Below, piece after piece: positions 6,715-10,214 of a stretch of DNA of 10,214 nucleotides (position 1 is the first letter of the stretch; the number at the start of each line of letters is the position of its first letter). Under the pieces are notes generated by a model, which saw nothing but the letters and a program-made list of their open reading frames with translations, searched no databases and was not told where the DNA came from. The translations under genes were made by a program, and so were the position numbers. This DNA is from Parachlamydiaceae bacterium (GTDB lineage Bacteria; Chlamydiota; Chlamydiia; Chlamydiales; Parachlamydiaceae). Where the stretch lies: NCBI GenBank assembly GCA_013414685.1, contig CP058704.1, positions 689,774-699,987 on the forward strand, read 5' to 3'.

Positions 6715-9380
6715 TTAAGAATTTCCAAATTCCATATTCTCTTTTTCAACATATAACGCGTTAAAATCTTTATAAAACCATCTTTTGTATCATCCGAGCA
6801 TTTTTCTCCATCTATTTCAATCGAATGCGTACCATTAGGAATATCAAACCGATTAAAACAGGTATGCGTTTCGATCATTGGAGAGTTACTTCCATAGATT
6901 AGGTTTGCTTCCAATCTTTGTCCTACAGCGAAAGTGGATGATCCGGTTACAAACTTTAAAAATAATTGAATCAGTTCTTCTGGCGTATTTTCATCTTTTA
7001 TCCACTCTTGCAACCATTTAAATTTATTTTCTGCAGCTTCTGAAGGATTTGCAGTACTTTTCCAATGCATAACGATTTTTTACGGTCCAGACTGCCTTGC
7101 ACTTTATCTGAAAAATTTCTTGTGTCTAATCTTTTAAGGGTACTCCAATCAGTATCCATTCTATTAAACATCTCGAGCATTCCTTTTCCTATCGAATGGG
7201 CCGCTTCGATTTGATGGCAAAGAGTTCCAAATTCCGTATCCCTGGAAGTCATAAAAATTTTCCATAACTCATTAAAAAATTCTCTTTGTTCTTTTGAATT
7301 TCGTCCATTTTTAATTCGTAATCTTCACTTACAAAGTTGGGCAAATCATCGTGCATAAAATGAATTTGAGCCTTTTTCAAAGCCTCGACTAATTCATTTT
7401 TTCGTCCTCAGCCCAATCCTTTTCAATTAATTTTGAAAGAATTTTGAGGCAATTTAAAAGTGTAAGGAATTTTTGTTACTTGATTCAAAAAATTCATGAG
7501 TGGTCGTGACCATAGCGTCAGCGATACGAAAGAGAGTTTTTGATCAAGTTCCGCAAAAGGCTGACTAAAATCTTGTTTTTCAAATGCTTTTAGGGCCGCA
7601 AAAAGACTCTCAGAAAAATACATACCTGTCTTAATAAACTCATGAAAATAACAATAACCCATCACATATCCGAGCCTAACGAAAAGATACTGCTCTTCAG
7701 CGGCTAAATAATATTTGTCCACCGAAAGTGTCAGCAACGGATTTGTATCTACTTTTCTCGCCATTTGGGTGGAAGGCATTCCTTTTTCAAAATGTCCGAT
7801 GTAAAGAAATACAACTGCTGACTTTTGATTAAATGATGCATTAGATCATCCATGAATTGTTTTCTTAAGCCATTCGCATCTGACCCTTCTTGTGGCTTTA
7901 AATTATCATAAAGAAATCCCACTGTAAAATCAGGAATAAAGACCTGATTATTCCAATTTTTTACGTATGGCGACTAATTTTTCATAGAATTTTTGTAAGC
8001 AAATTTCAGGAAGTTTTGATAAGGCTCTCAAGGGGTAGTTACTGATAAACTAGTGTTCGAACTATCAACTCTAACAACATTCTCGACTGCCTTCATGAAG
8101 CAACCATTTAAAATAGCATAGATATTTTCTGGCAGAGAACTTAAAGAAGTATAAGGCATTTCTTTACCCTGTAGGATGAATTTCTTCAATTCACCAAATT
8201 CGTTAACTATTACTTTTAAGTATGATGAATTTTCGTTCTTTTTTGTAAGAGAAATAGAATGTTCATTTTTATGATTTTTACCAAGATATTCAGGCGATTC
8301 TAATTTCAGATTAAATTTTCCGATTTCTCCTAAATCAATAGGTTGATAGAATCGATATCTCTCTAAACTATAGATAAAAAGAATCCAGTCTTTTGAACAT
8401 GAAAGCTTGCAAGGCTCATCCTCGCTTTCAATAGATAGGCTATTTTCAGCTTCGATTTCGTCAGGTTCATCAGGATGAATTTCACTTGTTTTCTGGGTCG
8501 ATTCATGTTCCGATTCTTCTACATCTTCACTCTCATTGTCAGATGCGTCTGTTAAAGTCGTATCATCTGTTTTTGAATTCAGGATTGTTCGTGCTTGAAT
8601 TTCAGCTTGTTCTGAACTTTCCACGGTAACATTTGAAACCTTGGGGCGATAGATCTCATAAGGTAGATTTTTTTCAAACGCTCTGAGGCTATTTCATTTA
8701 ATAAATTGTGAATTAAAATCGAATAGTCCTCAGGAAGGATATATCCAAGAGAATCTGCGACAGTAATGTTTTCATCTTGCACTAAGAACTCTATTCGTTC
8801 CTCCCTATTGGATTCAAAGCCAAATTTTGGTTGAATACAAATCTTATTTGTTTCTTGATCAAACCATGCATACCAATCAATTTGCATGAAATATACAGAA
8901 ATTGTATTACTTTTGCCTGAGTGATGACTTTTAAAATACTCACTCATCTCTTTCATCTGATCGGAATCCAGGTCTTCAACCTTTAATTGTGGCAAATCTT
9001 CAGAATTATCTATTATTGAGGATGTTCTTCGAGGTAAAGCGTCTGACGACGAAGTACTCCCAGAAAACAAAATATTTGCTGTTTCTTCATGCTTTTTCTC
9101 GGAATTTTCTGACTTAGACGTTCTTGTTTGAGACTGTTTGTTTTTATTCGAAGAAGGGTAGCGTTCTTCCCAAATTTTCTGGGTTCTTGGGTTAGAAGGT
9201 TCCTGTCTGAAAGAACGTAATTTTAACCATAGCTTGCTAAGGAAAATGTCATCCCGAGGGTAATAATCGAAGTGAAGATGCTTGTAATCCAAGCAAGACT
9301 TCTTGTTGAGGGGGTATATTTTTTATTGTTAGGCTGAGTTAAAAAAGAGCTGCATTATCTAAAGCATTTTGAACTTTCAT
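6715..9380 (-). CDS. HECT-domain E3 ubiquitin ligase homologue 2, paralogue of HECT1; twelve frameshifts as sequenced
   Basis: About 888 residues after one-base corrections in runs at 9341-9346, 9243-9246, 8668-8674, 8033-8036, 7957-7962, 7783-7787, 7537-7541, 7470-7474, 7397-7402, 7274-7279, 7076-7081 and 6742-6746. It aligns with HECT1 end to end: the same start (MKVQNALDN against MKIHKILDH), membrane helix after TPSTRSLAWIT, and a DWYAWFD segment. A strongly acidic Asp/Glu/Ser linker follows, then LSCSKDW and the HECT domain. HECT marks are EGSDANGLRKQF (Asn for the second Gly), LGYVMGYCYF, LKFVTGSSTF, and THTCFNRFDIP with the catalytic Cys at 6860-6858. The corrected end is MEFGNS, again Phe at minus four. 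The role inferred is ubiquitin transfer to host proteins. The substrate is unknown; the different linker suggests different targets. Confidence 0.83.
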
Positions 9381-9410
9381 TTATAAAACCTATGTACTAA
9401 AAGAACATTT

Positions 9411-9440
9411 ATTATACTAAATTAATTATTTTTTTGTGAA
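9411..9440 (-). promoter_or_regulatory. promoter of HECT2
   Basis: On the minus strand, TTCACA (9440-9435) is followed after 18 bases by a perfect TATAAT (9416-9411). The start of transcription would be near 9404, about 25 bases before the ATG at 9380. The ribosome site is only a weak AGG. The rest of the divergent spacer to 9660 is very AT-rich, and I see no clear promoter for ligD beyond a TTGACT at 9597-9602 lacking a good -10. Confidence 0.5.
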
Positions 9441-9660
9441 GGAAAAGTTTAAAGACAAATTCAATACTTTATTTTAATATCTTTAATGTAATATACAGTT
9501 TGTTATCGATTAAATTACGTTAAATTTTAAAATTTATTTATAAAACCTGATAAATATTGGAATCATCAATAAGAAAAGCAATTTACTGGAAATCACTTGA
9601 CTTGTTTTCTTCATTCATTCAAATGAAAGAATTCTTAATTTCCCTAAGGGATGCAGGAAA

Positions 9661-10214
9661 ATGCGCAAACTCAATGTCCTACAAAAGATAGTACCGGAGA
9701 GGATTGAAAAGACCTCCAAAATCAATGGGGCTAAGAAAAGCGCTTTCCCAAAACTTCTTAAACCTATGCTTGCAACTTTAACTGATAGGGTTCCTAAAGG
9801 AAAAGACTGGATCTATGAGATTAAATGGGATGGTTATCGGGCAATTTCTTTCTGTAATAAAACGAAAGTTAATATCCTCTCGCGCAACAATAAGTCCTTC
9901 AATGATAAATTTTATCCCATTTTAAATGCCCTGCAAAAGCTTAAAATTCATGCCGTTTTCGATGGAGAAATCGTTTGTTTAAATGCAGAGGGTATTTCGA
10001 ATTTTGAAACTTTACAAAATTGGCGAAGCGAGGCAGACGGAGAGTTAGTCTATTACATTTTTGATGTTTTATGGCTAAATGGATCGAGTCTTTTGAATGT
10101 GCCCTTATCAGAGCGGAAATCATTGATAAATCTTCTTCTTCCAGAAAAAGGGCCTATAAAAGAGAGTCAAAGTTTTTCAGGATCAGCCGAGCAATTTTTA
10201 GAATCTGCAAAAAA
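9661..10214 (+). CDS. ligD: LigD-type ATP-dependent DNA ligase, N-terminal part (partial)
   Basis: The 184 visible codons form the adenylation domain of a bacterial LigD. FPKLLKPMLATL leads into the nucleotidyl motif EIKWDGYRA with the adenylated Lys55. SRNNKSF, FDGEIV (Glu103) and YYIFDVLWLNG follow, matching ligase motifs I, III and IIIa. LigD seals double-strand breaks with Ku in non-homologous end joining, and most also carry a polymerase domain C-terminal to this, which would lie outside the window. The ATG at 9661 follows AAGGGA (9646-9651) at nine bases. The phosphoesterase domain that comes first in many LigDs is absent: the 280 bases to HECT2 are too short and show no such motif. The layout would resemble Bacillus LigD. 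The frame is unbroken as far as it is seen. Confidence 0.85.
   Translation, partial: MRKLNVLQKIVPERIEKTSKINGAKKSAFPKLLKPMLATLTDRVPKGKDWIYEIKWDGYRAISFCNKTKVNILSRNNKSFNDKFYPILNALQKLKIHAVFDGEIVCLNAEGISNFETLQNWRSEADGELVYYIFDVLWLNGSSLLNVPLSERKSLINLLLPEKGPIKESQSFSGSAEQFLESAK

Noticed and set aside
3692..9380. Reading the HECT fragments as about ten separate small genes
   Set aside because: Most fragments lack ribosome sites, join end to end in paralogue alignment, and the domain motifs spread across them in the correct order.
9623..9660. An earlier ligD start at ATG 9623 joined by an indel in the A run at 9658-9661
   Set aside because: It has no ribosome site, while ATG 9661 has AAGGGA at good spacing; it remains possible given the error pattern elsewhere.
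9941..10123. Minus-strand 60-residue open frame
   Set aside because: It lies inside the LigD ligase domain in antisense, without a ribosome site or recognisable sequence.
1..10214. tRNA/rRNA genes, CRISPR arrays, insertion sequences or attachment sites
   Set aside because: No cloverleaf, regularly spaced repeat, transposase motif or flanking duplication was seen on either strand.

Overview
The window is AT-rich and bacterial, with Shine-Dalgarno sequences, consensus -35/-10 promoters and an intrinsic terminator. Its content points to an intracellular or amoeba-associated bacterium: two HECT-type ubiquitin-ligase homologues, a YopT-like (C58) cysteine protease and an FkbM methyltransferase. 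It also carries dxr of the MEP isoprenoid pathway. A Chlamydiae/Parachlamydiales-type genome fits best. That is inference from gene content, not proof.

Layout. 1-42 (-): first 14 codons of dxr. 257-595 (-): small exported cupin. 664-1864 (+): YopT/C58-like cysteine protease, divergent from the cupin and with a near-consensus promoter. 2047-2360 (+): short secreted Tyr/Pro/Gly-rich protein. 2364-2394: perfect 12-bp terminator hairpin shared by two convergent genes. 2393-3351 (-): FkbM-family methyltransferase. 3692-6402 (-): HECT protein 1. 6715-9380 (-): HECT protein 2, a full-length paralogue in tandem. 9661-10214 (+): start of a LigD-type ATP-dependent DNA ligase, cut by the window edge.

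The central result comes from reading the broken frames together. Five genes (664, 2047, FkbM, HECT1, HECT2) look fragmented. Once one base is added or removed at each break, they become continuous, and the two HECT paralogues then align nearly without gaps around the breaks. I count 34 breaks, every one at a run of four or more identical bases, and none needs an in-frame stop to be explained away. This looks much more like uncorrected homopolymer sequencing error than ordinary pseudogene decay, although poly-A slippage cannot be excluded from one sequence.

Rebuilt, both HECT proteins have an N-terminal membrane helix, two conserved unrecognised segments and a variable linker. They end in a HECT domain with the G-[TS]-D-A-x-G-L motif, FVTG loop, H-T-C catalytic cysteine and a phenylalanine four residues from the C-terminus. 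Together with the C58-like protease they suggest a small cluster of host-directed effectors: ubiquitin ligation and proteolysis of host targets. The FkbM enzyme, cupin and LigD look like separate functions.
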